Origin: JBAVEL01 sp049587715
GTDB taxonomy: Bacteria > Bacteroidota > Ignavibacteria > UBA10030 > UBA6906
Direction: 5' to 3'
DNA: 59,823 nucleotides
NCBI GenBank assembly: GCA_049587715.1
Contig: JBAVEL010000116.1
Coordinates: 1 to 59,823, forward strand
Shown: positions 24,261 through 32,688 of the stretch, piece after piece
Numbering within the stretch: position 1 is the stretch's first letter
How the letters are laid out: each line of letters opens with the position of its first letter
Made by a program: the position numbers and the translations under genes
The notes under the pieces: generated by a model
What the model saw: only the letters and a program-made list of their open reading frames with translations
The model's database searches: none
Told to the model about the DNA's origin: nothing

Positions 24261-25025
24261 TTATCCGAATCGTCCGGTGATGTACTCTTCCGTGCGCTTC
24301 TCGCGGGGGGTCGTGAAGAGAGCCCGTGTCGGGCCCATTTCCACCAGCTCCCCGAGATAGAAGAAGGCCGTCTCGTCGCTCACGCGCGCGGCCTGCTGCA
24401 TGTTATGGGTCACGATCACGATGGTATAGCGCTCCTTCAGCTCGTACATGAGTTCCTCGATCCTGGATGTGGCAAGGGGGTCAAGGGCGCTCGCCGGCTC
24501 GTCCATCAGGAGGATCTCGGGGTCCACGGCAAGGGCGCGGGCTATGCAGAGCCGCTGCTGCTGGCCTCCTGACAGGGCCAGTCCGCTCTTGCGGAGATCA
24601 TCCCGCACCTCGTCCCAGAGGGCGGCGCGGCGGAGGCTCGTTTCCACGATCTCATCCAGGCGCACCCTGTCCCGGATGCCGTTGATGCGGGGCCCATAGG
24701 CCACGTTGTCGTAGATCGACTTGGGGAAGGGGTTGGATTTCTGGAAGATCATGCCCACCCGCTTCCGGAGCTCCACCACGTCCACCTCCCGGGCATAGAT
24801 GTTCGTCTCGTCCACATATACCTCTCCCCCGGTCCGGACACCGTCGATGAGCTCGTTCATCCGGTTGAGGGAACGGAGAAAGGTGGACTTCCCGCACCCC
24901 GAGGGTCCGATAAGGGCGGTGACACGGTAGGGACGGATATCCATGGTGATGTCCCGGAGCGCAATCTGCCTGCCGTACTGCACTGCGAGCCGGCGTATCC
25001 TGATTTTCGGGAGCTCGGTGCTCAT
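24261..25025 (-). CDS. pstB: Phosphate ABC transporter ATP-binding protein PstB
   Basis: A 254-residue ABC ATPase with Walker A GPSGCGKST, the PstB-specific FLRSLNRMNE, the Q-loop in FQKSNPFPKSIYDNVAYGPR, the signature LSGGQQQR, Walker B LLMDEPASALDP and the H-loop VTHNMQQA. It powers high-affinity phosphate import with PstA and PstC. ATG 25025 overlaps the pstA stop by 4 bp (ATGA). The frame is open far upstream through pstA, but without ABC similarity. A hairpin follows the stop. Confidence 0.97.
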   Translation of the reverse strand: MSTELPKIRIRRLAVQYGRQIALRDITMDIRPYRVTALIGPSGCGKSTFLRSLNRMNELIDGVRTGGEVYVDETNIYAREVDVVELRKRVGMIFQKSNPFPKSIYDNVAYGPRINGIRDRVRLDEIVETSLRRAALWDEVRDDLRKSGLALSGGQQQRLCIARALAVDPEILLMDEPASALDPLATSRIEELMYELKERYTIVIVTHNMQQAARVSDETAFFYLGELVEMGPTRALFTTPREKRTEEYITGRFG

Positions 25026-25933
25026 GCCCGGCGCACCCTCCGTCCACCCCCGCGCAAGCGGGAGCGCAGGACGATAGCGGACAAGTTGAGAAGAAGCGTC
25101 AGGACCAGCAGCACCAGCGTCGTGGCATACTGAATCCCCTGCGTTGCCTCCACATCCGTAGATTGCGTTGACATGATGTAGACGTGGTACCCCAGGTGCA
25201 TGAACTGGTCCGAGAGCGCGCCGGGAAGATGAGGCAGGTAGTAGGCAACGCCGGTGAACAGGATCGGCGCCACCTCCCCTGCCCCCCTGCTGACCGCCAG
25301 GATGGTCCCGGTCAGGATGCCGCTCATGGAGTTGGGGATCACAACCCTCCGGACCGTCTGCCATCGCGTGGCGCCCAGGGCAAGGCTCGCCTCCCGGAGG
25401 TCCTGCGGGACGGTCCTGAGCGCCTCCTCCACCGAGACAATCACCACGGGCAGCGTCAGAAGCGCCATGGTCAGGCTCGCCCACAGGAGGTTGGGCTGGC
25501 CCCAGCGGAGCTGGGCCCCGCCTGTCAGCAGACGGTCCATCCCCGATCCCACAAACTGCACGAAGAACCCCAGACCAAAGAGGCCGAACACGATGGAGGG
25601 GACTCCCGCGAGGGTCTGGACGGCGAACCGGATGGACCGCGCCGGGACGGACCGCCTGCCGGCATACTCGCTCAGGTACAGGGCCGTGACGACCCCTGCA
25701 GGTACGCCGGCCAGGGACATCAGGAGAACGAGGAGGACGGTCCCCAGAATGGCCGGGAAGATCCCCCCCGACGTCATGCCCTCCCTGGGGGGGGCAGTCA
25801 GAAACTCCCAGGTCAACGTCTCCGCTCCCCCCAGGAGGATGGTCGTCGAGACCAGAAGGAGCATCGCAACAACCAGAAGGACCGCGAAACCGGAAAGCAG
25901 GATCACCGACGGACCGAGAAGTCCTCTCCGCAT
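25022..25933 (-). CDS. pstA: Phosphate ABC transporter permease PstA
   Basis: A 303-residue permease with six hydrophobic segments. The cytoplasmic coupling motif REASLALGATRWQTVRRVVIPNSMSGILTG is typical of binding-protein-dependent permeases. The PstA-type LTWEFLTAPPREGMTSGGIFPAI segment near 45 and ISRGAGEVAPILFTG-like stretch identify the subunit. ATG 25933 overlaps the last base of the pstC stop. It pairs with PstC to form the membrane channel. Confidence 0.96.
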   Translation of the reverse strand: MRRGLLGPSVILLSGFAVLLVVAMLLLVSTTILLGGAETLTWEFLTAPPREGMTSGGIFPAILGTVLLVLLMSLAGVPAGVVTALYLSEYAGRRSVPARSIRFAVQTLAGVPSIVFGLFGLGFFVQFVGSGMDRLLTGGAQLRWGQPNLLWASLTMALLTLPVVIVSVEEALRTVPQDLREASLALGATRWQTVRRVVIPNSMSGILTGTILAVSRGAGEVAPILFTGVAYYLPHLPGALSDQFMHLGYHVYIMSTQSTDVEATQGIQYATTLVLLVLTLLLNLSAIVLRSRLRGGGRRVRRA

Positions 25934-27039
25934 CAGGGTTCTCCCCGGAAGCGGCGCAGCAAACGCTGGCGTATCCACCCCTCGGCCACGGCATGCACTC
26001 CGAAGGTGAAGAGAAAGAGCAGGGCACCGAGGAGGAAGAGAACGTGATAGTGCGTGTCGCCGAAGATCACCTCGGCCATCTCCGCGCCGATCGAGGCGGA
26101 CATGGTGCGCACGGGTTCCAGAAGTCCGGGACCCGCGAGCGGGGCGTTTCCCGTGGCCATGAGCACAATCATGGTCTCTCCAAAAGCGCGGCCGAACCCG
26201 AGCAGAACGGCGGCGAAGATCCCCGGCGTCGCCGCGGGGAGCGTGACGAAGAGGGCGGTCTGCCAGCGGCTTGCGCCCAGGGCGAGGCTTCCCTCCCCCA
26301 GGGGCCGGGGCACGGCTGCCAGGGAATCCTCGGCGACAGTATAGACAATCGGGATGACGGCCAGGGACATGGCCATGCCTCCCACCAGAGCGTTCAGGCG
26401 ATACTGAAAGCCGAATATCCCCTGCAGGACGGAGGCCAGAGTCACGAGGGCGAAGAAACCTATCACAACAGAGGGGAAGGCGGCGAGCAGCTCGATGGCG
26501 GGTTTGATGACCTCCTTCAGCTTCCGCGGGGCGAAGGAGGCGGTGAAAAGAGCGGAGAGGATGGCAAGGGGGGAAGCGATGAGTACGGCCAGGAGGGTCA
26601 CTTTGAGCGTGCCCAGCACCAGAGGCAGAAGCCCGAAGCGCGGATGCCCCGATACCGGCTGCCAATCGACGGAGAGAAGAGTCGCCAGAGCCCCTTCCCC
26701 CTCCGCCGCCGGGGTCTTCTCCCCGGGCGCCTGCGCCTTCTCCGCCTCGAGAGCCCGGCTTCCCCCACCCAGGTACTCTTCTCCGTAGGACTCCTCGACT
26801 TGGGGGACAACCGAACGGGGGGGGGAGGACCCCGTTGTGCCGAAGAGCGGAATGGCCTCCCGGAACACGAACAGGAAGATCAGAACGATGGCGGCAAGAG
26901 ATGTGAAGGCAACGCCGGTGATCAGAGCCTCGGCGATCCGCTCCGAGAGCCGGAACCGGCGGCGAAGGCCCGGACCGGCATCCGGCCCGCGAGCGCCGCC
27001 GTGCTTCCGGAGGCCGGACGCGGAGGCAGCCATTCTCAC
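25933..27039 (-). CDS. pstC: Phosphate ABC transporter permease PstC
   Basis: A 368-residue permease. An N-terminal helix (about 39-63) is followed by a periplasmic region of about 75 residues that includes an acidic Glu/Lys/Pro-rich stretch near 93-115 and then DWQPVSGHPRFGLLPLVLGT, common in FCB PstC. The remaining five helices contain the coupling motif EGSLALGASRWQTALFVTLPAATPGI and FGRAFGETMIVLMATGN. The start overlaps the pstS stop by 4 bp (ATGA). It is longer than E. coli PstC (319 residues), mostly because of the N-terminal and loop additions. Confidence 0.95.
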   Translation of the reverse strand: MRMAASASGLRKHGGARGPDAGPGLRRRFRLSERIAEALITGVAFTSLAAIVLIFLFVFREAIPLFGTTGSSPPRSVVPQVEESYGEEYLGGGSRALEAEKAQAPGEKTPAAEGEGALATLLSVDWQPVSGHPRFGLLPLVLGTLKVTLLAVLIASPLAILSALFTASFAPRKLKEVIKPAIELLAAFPSVVIGFFALVTLASVLQGIFGFQYRLNALVGGMAMSLAVIPIVYTVAEDSLAAVPRPLGEGSLALGASRWQTALFVTLPAATPGIFAAVLLGFGRAFGETMIVLMATGNAPLAGPGLLEPVRTMSASIGAEMAEVIFGDTHYHVLFLLGALLFLFTFGVHAVAEGWIRQRLLRRFRGEP

Positions 27040-27863
27040 CGGATCGGGAAGTAACCCACGGAGCTCACAATGGCCTGCCCCTCATCCCCCAGGATCCAGT
27101 CTACGTACTGCCGGAGGGCGCCGGCCGGACGCCGGAGGGTGTACAGGTAGAGGAAGCGGCTGATCGGGTAGGCGCCCGACCGGATGTGTTCCTGCGCGGG
27201 CGGAAAAGCGGGTGATCCCGGCTCCCTCCGGATGCTCATCTCCCTGATTCCCTTCCCGTAGGCGGCCCCGCCGTACCCTATGCCCCAGGGATCCCTGGCC
27301 ACGGCATGCACAACGGCGGCGGTGCCGGGCATGTGTTGAGCATGCGGGGCGAAATCCGCTCCTCCCAGAACCTCGTCCTTGAAGTAGACATATGTCCCCG
27401 AGTTGTTCTCCCGGCTGTAGAGTATGATGCGCCGGTCGGGACCGCCCAGCGCCTTCCAGTTGGTTGTGGAGCCGGTGAAGATATCCCGCAACTGCCTCAG
27501 GGAGAGATCCCTTACCGGATTGCCCGCATGGACATACACGGCAAGACCATCCAGCGCGCACTTGATCTCCACCCCGCGTGACCCGTATTTCTCGCGCAAC
27601 CTGGCCCGCTCGGCCTCCTTCATGGGACGGGATGAGTTGCAGATATCCGTGGTTCCGTTGATGAGGGCGGAGATCCCCGTCCCGGACCCCCCTCCCGTCA
27701 CCTGAATCCGGATCTGAGGGTGAGCCGCCATGTATCGCTCCGCCCATCGCTGGCCCAGAATCACCATCGTGTCGGAGCCCTTGACCGTGATCTTCTCACC
27801 CCCGGCGAGGGGCAGCGCCCCTGCAAGAAGGAGAAGCAGAATGACCGTCTTGTTCGTGGACAT
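27036..27863 (-). CDS. pstS: Phosphate-binding protein PstS
   Basis: A 275-residue periplasmic binding protein with a cleavable signal peptide (about 1-22, ending LPLAGG) and no lipobox. Phosphate-site motifs are visible: KGSDTMV, GGGSGTGISALINGTTDICNSSRPMK and SRENNSGTYVYFKDEVL. It delivers phosphate to PstC/PstA. It is the first gene of the pstSCAB operon. A Pho-box-like triple repeat lies about 185 bp upstream, so phosphate-starvation control is likely. Confidence 0.95.
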   Translation of the reverse strand: MSTNKTVILLLLLAGALPLAGGEKITVKGSDTMVILGQRWAERYMAAHPQIRIQVTGGGSGTGISALINGTTDICNSSRPMKEAERARLREKYGSRGVEIKCALDGLAVYVHAGNPVRDLSLRQLRDIFTGSTTNWKALGGPDRRIILYSRENNSGTYVYFKDEVLGGADFAPHAQHMPGTAAVVHAVARDPWGIGYGGAAYGKGIREMSIRREPGSPAFPPAQEHIRSGAYPISRFLYLYTLRRPAGALRQYVDWILGDEGQAIVSSVGYFPIR

Positions 27864-28045
27864 GGCCTCCCTTGGTTGTCTTCACTCAGCCCGCGGGCAT
27901 CCTCCCCCCGAAACCGCCCGGCGGCGGGCCCGACCTGAGGGGCGTTCCGGAAGCTTCGGAGAGAAGGCGCGGAGCGGGCACCGGGTCGCCCGCGCACGGC
28001 CGCGAAAGCGGACCATGCCGCTCGATGGTACCGAATTCCCGCCTC

Positions 28046-28078
28046 ATGTGCGTTAAGCAAGTGTTAAGAAATCGTTAA
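28046..28078 (-). promoter_or_regulatory. Pho-box array: three TTAAC units in 11-bp register
   Basis: On the minus strand TTAAC occurs at 28078-28074, 28067-28063 and 28056-28052, exactly 11 bp apart. Repeats of this kind (TTAACA-like units on one helix face) are the known binding pattern of PhoP/PhoB response regulators. The array sits upstream of pstS in the right orientation. TACCAT, about 15 bp beyond the last unit, could act as the -10 box. Family knowledge plus context makes this a strong call. Confidence 0.7.
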
Positions 28079-28232
28079 ATCTCGGGGGCGGCGGAAGAAA
28101 AGGGAAGCCTCGCGTGCACGGGTCAGGATCCGGGAGGGAGGCCCTTCTTCGTGCCCGGCGAGAAGGCGCAGGAGGAAGCAGCCCGCGCGGGCGTTCTCGC
28201 CCGGAAGAGCAGGAGCATGTGACGGGAGGACG

Positions 28233-28264
28233 GGGGAGGTTCTGCCTCTGCACAGAACCCCTCC
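28233..28264 (-). terminator. Stem-loop after fmt, possible terminator
   Basis: A hairpin pairing GGTTCTG with CAGAACC, extended by flanking G/C pairs, has an 8-nt loop and begins a few bases after the fmt stop. No T-run follows on the minus strand. Confidence 0.4.
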
Positions 28265-28269
28265 GGTCT

Positions 28270-29235
28270 TCAGGAAAACCGCAGGCCGGGGCCCAGGCGG
28301 GCGCCGCGGATGAACCTGGGGGCAGTCATGCGCTTCCGCCCCTCCTGCTGAAGCTCCTGGATCTCCAGCACCCTGTCGGAGCAGGCAACCTCCAGCATGT
28401 CCTCTTCAACGCGCAGGGCGCCGGGTGCCCCGAAGGGGGGGAGCTCCGTCACGCGGGAACGGAACAGCTTGACAAGGCCTCCCTCCAGAAGCGAGAACGC
28501 GCCCGGCGCGGGGGCCAGACCCCGGATGCGATCGTGCAGCCGGGCGGCGGGGGCATCCCACCGGAGCCGGCAGTCCTCCCTGAAGATGCGGGGAGCAGGG
28601 GTGGCCTGCGCGTCGTCCTGCGGAAGCGGAGCGGCCTTCCCCCCCAGGAGCATCCCCACCGTTTCCACGACGAGCCGGGCGCCGAGCAGGGACAGGCGGT
28701 CATGCAGGGAACCGGCATCCTCCTCGGGGGCGATGTCCGTGCGCGCCTGCAGCAGCACCGCTCCCGTATCCACCTTCTCCTGCAGCAGGAAGGTCGTCAC
28801 TCCCGTTTCGCGCTCCCCGTTGATGAGGGCCCACTGGATGGGGGCCGCCCCCCGGTAGCGGGGAAGAAGCGAAGCATGGAGATTGAAGGAGCCGAGGCGC
28901 GCCATGGAGTACACCTCTACCGGCAGGATCCGGAAGGCCGCCACCACCATGATGTCGGGCCGCAGCTCCCTCACAGAGGACAGAAACGCGGGCTCCCGCA
29001 GGCTCTCGGGCTGGAGAACCGGAAGCCCGTGCCGGAGGGCGGCCAGCTTCACGGGCACGGGACGGGGATGCAGGCCACGCCCCCGCGGTCTGTCGGGGGC
29101 TGTGACGACAACCGAGGGCCTGAACCCTGCCTGCACGAGCAGATCCAGACCGGGCACCGCAAAGTCGGGTGTGCCCAGGAACACCAGGGAGGGACCGCCG
29201 GAGGTTCCGCCCGCAGGGACCGGGGGGGAGTTCAC
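28270..29235 (-). CDS. fmt: Methionyl-tRNA formyltransferase
   Basis: A 321-residue Fmt, which formylates initiator Met-tRNA using 10-formyl-tetrahydrofolate. Core elements are FLGTPDFAVPGL, PDRPRGRG, the catalytic region FNLHASLLPRYRGAAPIQWAL (conserved His), and the Asp of EKVDTGAVLL. The C-terminal tRNA-binding domain follows. The GTG start overlaps the def stop by 4 bp (GTGA); about 15 extra N-terminal residues precede the family core. The def-fmt pairing is a classical operon. Confidence 0.96.
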   Translation of the reverse strand: MNSPPVPAGGTSGGPSLVFLGTPDFAVPGLDLLVQAGFRPSVVVTAPDRPRGRGLHPRPVPVKLAALRHGLPVLQPESLREPAFLSSVRELRPDIMVVAAFRILPVEVYSMARLGSFNLHASLLPRYRGAAPIQWALINGERETGVTTFLLQEKVDTGAVLLQARTDIAPEEDAGSLHDRLSLLGARLVVETVGMLLGGKAAPLPQDDAQATPAPRIFREDCRLRWDAPAARLHDRIRGLAPAPGAFSLLEGGLVKLFRSRVTELPPFGAPGALRVEEDMLEVACSDRVLEIQELQQEGRKRMTAPRFIRGARLGPGLRFS

Positions 29236-29813
29236 AGTACCGCCTCTTCCCGGATGAGTCCCCCGGACCCGAGAACCGCAACCGGGTAGGCCGTGTCCGT
29301 CTCCCCGCGGCGGATCTTGTTCAGGCGGCCCCGGAGCAGCCTCTGCCTCACGGTGCCGAGATGGTCCAGGAAGAGGACCCCGTTCAGGTGGTCGATCTCA
29401 TGGAGGATCACCCGCGCCAGCAGCCCGTCCGCTGCAAGCTGCAGGGACCTGAACTCCAGATCCCTGTATTCCACGCGGATCGATTCCTCCCGCTCGACCT
29501 CGTCCCGGATGTCGGGAATGCTCAGACACCCCTCCTCCATGATCCACATCCCCTCCGATGCAACCACGGCCGGGTTCACCATCACAAGCGGCGGAAGGTT
29601 CCGGTATTCCTCCCCTGCATCGGATATGTCCACGACGATCACCCGGCGCAGATCCCCCACCTGGTTGGCGGCAAGGCCGATGCCGCGGGCCCCCCGCATG
29701 GTCTCGAGCATGTCCCCGGCGAAGCGCACAAGCTCGGGGCTCGGAGCGCGGACCGGTTTCGCCTTCTTTCTCAGGACGGGTTGTCCGTACAGATAGATCG
29801 GCAGAACGGGCAC
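29232..29813 (-). CDS. def: Peptide deformylase
   Basis: A 193-residue iron-type deformylase that removes the formyl group from nascent proteins. All three metal/active-site motifs are intact: GIGLAANQVG, EEGCLSIP and HEIDHLNG. The GTG start has GGAGAGG 6 nt upstream, and a clear promoter lies at 29846-29874. The C-terminus extends about 20 residues past the usual end. It is the first gene of the def-fmt operon. Confidence 0.97.
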   Translation of the reverse strand: MPVLPIYLYGQPVLRKKAKPVRAPSPELVRFAGDMLETMRGARGIGLAANQVGDLRRVIVVDISDAGEEYRNLPPLVMVNPAVVASEGMWIMEEGCLSIPDIRDEVEREESIRVEYRDLEFRSLQLAADGLLARVILHEIDHLNGVLFLDHLGTVRQRLLRGRLNKIRRGETDTAYPVAVLGSGGLIREEAVL

Positions 29814-29845
29814 AGTGACCTCTCCTGGCTGGTGGGCTCATCCAT

Positions 29846-29874
29846 AATATACCCGGCGTCATCCTGAAGTTCAA
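29846..29874 (-). promoter_or_regulatory. Predicted promoter of def-fmt
   Basis: On the minus strand TTGAAC (29874-29869) is followed after 17 bp by TATATT (29851-29846), about 33 bp before the def GTG. One of the best matches in the window. Confidence 0.6.
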
Positions 29875-29915
29875 CGGGAAGGGGGGCCGCTCCCCTCCAT
29901 GCACCCGGCGGGGAC

Positions 29916-29944
29916 TTGCTTCTTCCCCGGGTCATCCCTATGTT
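29916..29944 (+). promoter_or_regulatory. Predicted promoter of the LamG lipoprotein gene
   Basis: TTGCTT at 29916-29921 and TATGTT at 29939-29944 are spaced by 17 bp. The hexamers are the same as those before the proline dehydrogenase gene. The start codon lies about 79 bp downstream. Confidence 0.5.
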
Positions 29945-30022
29945 CCCGGAGGGGGCAGTCCGCCCGCCCCGCCCAGGATGCTGCCGGCGGGGCCCTCTCC
30001 GGAAACATGAACGGAGGTAGAC

Positions 30023-31114
30023 ATGAACAGACACATGGTGTTTGCCGGAGCCGCCGTCATGGCTCTGCTCTTCCAGGCCTGCGGCGATCGGGGGGCCGAG
30101 GTGGCAATCCCCGGCCCTTCTGCCGGGCCGGGTGCCGTCAGCATATCGCTCGGGAGTCCCCCTCCCGAGGTGGTGCGCGTGCTTGCGTATCTCAGCCGCC
30201 CGGGGTTCGCAACACGCATGCTGGAGCTTGTCCCGGCGGACTCCATCCCCGCGGCCGCCGGCGCTTTTGAGGATGTCCCGGCGGGAATCTGGCACCTGTC
30301 GGTGGACGCCCTGGATCTCCAGGGCGTCATACGCTATTCCGGCCGGATCGATGTGGAGGTTCGCCCCCAGCAGATCGCACAGGTCTCCCTGCACCTCCTC
30401 CCCTCCACCGGAGGCATCCAGGTATCCGTCACCTGGGGACCCGCACCTCCCGGGGCGGGACTGATGGCCCACTACCCCTTCGACGGCAACACCCTGGATG
30501 TGAGCGGCAACGGAAACCACGGGACGGCCGTCGGAACCGTCCCTGTCCCCGACAGGCACGGGAACCCTGCGGGAGCGATCTGGTTCGACGGCGTGGATGA
30601 CAGAGTCACCGTGCCTTCGTCGCCCTCCCTCCATCCGGTGAACCGGATGACGATCACCTGCTGGGTGCGCGTGGACACCATGCACAACAACTACCTCCCG
30701 GTCCTTCACAAGGGCGGACCCGAGCGATGGGTGCCCTTTTTGGCGAACAGGGAATACGCCCTGTACTGCAAGGACAACCTGGACCAGCTCTACTTCCAGC
30801 TCTACGCTGCGGGGGATTCATCCGGACAGCACTTTGTCCCGTCGCACGGCTGTCCGGAGGACCGGTGGGTTTTTCTGGCCGCCGTGATTGACAGGGTGGA
30901 GCACTACATGCAGATCACCGTGAACGGCGTTCCGCTCCGGGCGTTCGATTCCTACTCGGGGTTCACGCCGAATGACGACCCGCTGACCATCGGGGCGGAG
31001 GCGGAGACAAGCTGGCCGGACCACTCCCCCTTCCGGGGAGCGCTGGACGACCTCCGGCTCCACCATCGGGCCCTTTCGGAGGCGGAGATCCAGGCGCTCG
31101 CGGGCACCCCCTGA
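30023..31114 (+). CDS. LamG (concanavalin-like) domain lipoprotein
   Basis: A 363-residue predicted lipoprotein. The signal peptide ends in the lipobox-like LFQAC, giving Cys20. A beta-rich domain (about 40-140) is followed by a LamG/concanavalin-like jelly roll from about 150, with LMAHYPFDGNTLDVSGNGNHG, IWFDGVDDRVTVPSS and MTITCWVRVDT, ending DDLRLHHRALSEAEIQAL. Such domains bind glycans or proteins at the cell surface. GGAGG lies 5 nt before ATG 30023, and a promoter is predicted at 29916-29944. Its stop is directly adjacent to the stop of the convergent NlpC/P60 gene. Confidence 0.85.
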   Translation: MNRHMVFAGAAVMALLFQACGDRGAEVAIPGPSAGPGAVSISLGSPPPEVVRVLAYLSRPGFATRMLELVPADSIPAAAGAFEDVPAGIWHLSVDALDLQGVIRYSGRIDVEVRPQQIAQVSLHLLPSTGGIQVSVTWGPAPPGAGLMAHYPFDGNTLDVSGNGNHGTAVGTVPVPDRHGNPAGAIWFDGVDDRVTVPSSPSLHPVNRMTITCWVRVDTMHNNYLPVLHKGGPERWVPFLANREYALYCKDNLDQLYFQLYAAGDSSGQHFVPSHGCPEDRWVFLAAVIDRVEHYMQITVNGVPLRAFDSYSGFTPNDDPLTIGAEAETSWPDHSPFRGALDDLRLHHRALSEAEIQALAGTP

Positions 31115-31735
31115 TCACCTCTCCAGCCGCCGGGCACCGAGAAACCGGTCCCGGTACCACGGGCGCTCCAGGGAGGAGATGACGACCCCCTCGGAGGCGC
31201 TCGCGTGCGCGAACAGATCGTCCTCGATGTAGATGCCCACGTGCGAGGGGGGGGAGCCGGGGGACCCGAAGAAGACGAGGTCGGCGAACTGGAGTTCTCC
31301 GCGCGCGACATCCCGGCCGGAGCCGAATTGCTCCCGCGCCGAGCGGGGGAGCGGACGGTCCAGCGCACGCTCGTACACGAGAGCGGCGAACCCCGAACAA
31401 TCCAGCCCCCCGGGGGTTCTGCCCCCGAAGGCATAGGGAACCCCCAGGAGGTCCAGCACCTCCAGCAGAACCCTGTCCCTGTCGATGCCCGCCGGCGTGA
31501 GGTTGCTGTAGCTTGTGGAATCCCGCCTGGGCTCGATCCTGTGCCGGAGTGATTCCGTGGGGAGGGGGACGCGGGAGAATCCGCCCGCCGGAGCGGCCCC
31601 CTCGGAGGACCCGGGCCGCACCCCTTTCCCCGGCAGGGAGCTTCCGCACCCGGGACTCAGGAGACACGCCAGCACGAGGGGGAGCGCGGCGGCCCCCCGG
31701 AGGGAGGCGGCGTGCGGCAGGAAGGAACCCCCCAC
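31115..31735 (-). CDS. NlpC/P60 family cell-wall hydrolase, probable lipoprotein
   Basis: A 206-residue protein with a hydrophobic N-terminus ending LLSPGC (a lipobox near 26-30), a Ser/Gly/Pro linker and a C-terminal NlpC/P60 cysteine-peptidase domain (about 85-200). The catalytic Cys is in LDCSGFAALVY and the His in PSHVGIYIEDD, followed by FAHASAS. It probably cleaves D-Glu/DAP-type peptide bonds in peptidoglycan. The start is a GTG 3 nt after the sigma factor stop, with a weak ribosome-binding site. It converges tail to tail with the LamG gene, with no spare base between the stops. Confidence 0.88.
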   Translation of the reverse strand: MGGSFLPHAASLRGAAALPLVLACLLSPGCGSSLPGKGVRPGSSEGAAPAGGFSRVPLPTESLRHRIEPRRDSTSYSNLTPAGIDRDRVLLEVLDLLGVPYAFGGRTPGGLDCSGFAALVYERALDRPLPRSAREQFGSGRDVARGELQFADLVFFGSPGSPPSHVGIYIEDDLFAHASASEGVVISSLERPWYRDRFLGARRLER

Positions 31736-31738
31736 CGG

Positions 31739-32596
31739 TCAGCCCAGATAGGCCCGGAGCTGCTTGCTGCGGGAAGCGTGCCGGAGCCGTCTGATCGCCT
31801 TTTCCTTGATCTGCCGGACCCGTTCCCGCGTCAGCTTGAACTTCTCTCCGATCTCCTCCAGGGTCAGGGAATGCTCCCTCCCCAGCCCGAAGTAGAGCCG
31901 GATGACCTCGGCTTCCCTCCCGCTGAGGGTCGAGAGAGCCCGCTCCACCTCCTTGCTGAGCGACTCCTTCAGGAGTTCCGAATCGGGGGAGGGCTGCCGC
32001 TCATCCTGTATCACATCCAGCAGGCGGTTGTCCTCCCCCTGGGCAAAGGGGGCATCCATCGAGAGGTGCCTCCCCGAGATCTTCAGGGTGTCGGAGACCT
32101 CGTAGAGAGACATGTCCAGCTCTTCCGCAAGCTCGCTGGCACTCGGTTCCCGCTCGAATTCCTGCTCCAGCGTGCTGAAGGCCTTGCCGATCTTGTTCAG
32201 CGCCCCCACACGGTTCAGCGGAAGGCGGACAATGCGGGACTGCTCCGCCAGGGCCTGGAGAATCGACTGGCGGATCCACCAGACCGCATAGGAGATGAAC
32301 TTGAATCCCCGCGTCTCATCGAAGCGCTTCGCGGCCTTGATCAGCCCCAGGTTTCCCTCGTTGATCAGGTCGCCCAGGGAGAGCCCCTGGTTCTGATACT
32401 GCTTCGCCACGCTGACCACAAACCGCAGGTTCGCCTTCGTGAGTTTCTCGAGAGCCCGCTGATCGCCTTTCTTGATCCGCCGCGCGAGCTCGATCTCCTC
32501 CTCGGGTTTCAGAAGGTCCACCCTTCCGATCTCCTGGAGGTACTTGTCGAGCGACTGGCTTTCGCGGTTCGTGTACTGCTTGGAGATCTTGACCAT
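31739..32596 (-). CDS. rpoD: Primary RNA polymerase sigma factor RpoD, short FCB type
   Basis: A 285-residue sigma70. It begins with SKQYTNRESQSLDKYLQEIG (region 1.2), then region 2 with GNLGLIKAAKRFDETRGFKFISYAVWWIRQSI, region 3, and region 4 with EREHSLTLEEIGEKFKLTRERVRQIKEKAI-type residues. Region 1.1 is absent, as in Bacteroidetes, Chlorobi and Gemmatimonadetes housekeeping sigma factors, and length agrees. The ATG at 32596 has GAAGAGG upstream; the frame extends further upstream but with Arg/Gly-rich noise. It recognises the -35/-10 pairs listed here, presumably. It lies between deoB and the NlpC/P60 gene. Confidence 0.96.
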   Translation of the reverse strand: MVKISKQYTNRESQSLDKYLQEIGRVDLLKPEEEIELARRIKKGDQRALEKLTKANLRFVVSVAKQYQNQGLSLGDLINEGNLGLIKAAKRFDETRGFKFISYAVWWIRQSILQALAEQSRIVRLPLNRVGALNKIGKAFSTLEQEFEREPSASELAEELDMSLYEVSDTLKISGRHLSMDAPFAQGEDNRLLDVIQDERQPSPDSELLKESLSKEVERALSTLSGREAEVIRLYFGLGREHSLTLEEIGEKFKLTRERVRQIKEKAIRRLRHASRSKQLRAYLG

Positions 32597-32649
32597 CCGC
32601 CTCTTCCGACTTATGCGTGTGTGGGCGTTTGTTCTCCCTCCCCTGCCCG

Positions 32650-32669
32650 GGCCGCCGCTCGGGGCGGCC
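32650..32669 (-). other. Stem-loop between deoB and rpoD
   Basis: A perfect 7-bp GC-rich repeat (GGCCGCC / GGCGGCC) with a 6-nt loop lies about 20 bp after the deoB stop and before rpoD. Without a T-run it could be a weak terminator or an mRNA-stability element. Confidence 0.35.
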
Positions 32670-32688
32670 TGCCTCCCGGACCCCCGCC

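Larger units (their letters stand above)
27864..28269. other. 406-bp intergenic region between pstS and fmt
   Basis: No believable gene is seen: short frames here have biased composition and no family similarity. The region holds the Pho-box array (28046-28078), a hairpin after fmt (28233-28264), the palindrome GCCCGCGCGGGC at 28181-28192 and an inverted repeat CCTTCT/AGAAGG spanning 28143-28166. The pstS leader (27864-28045) shows no recognised riboswitch. Confidence 0.6.
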
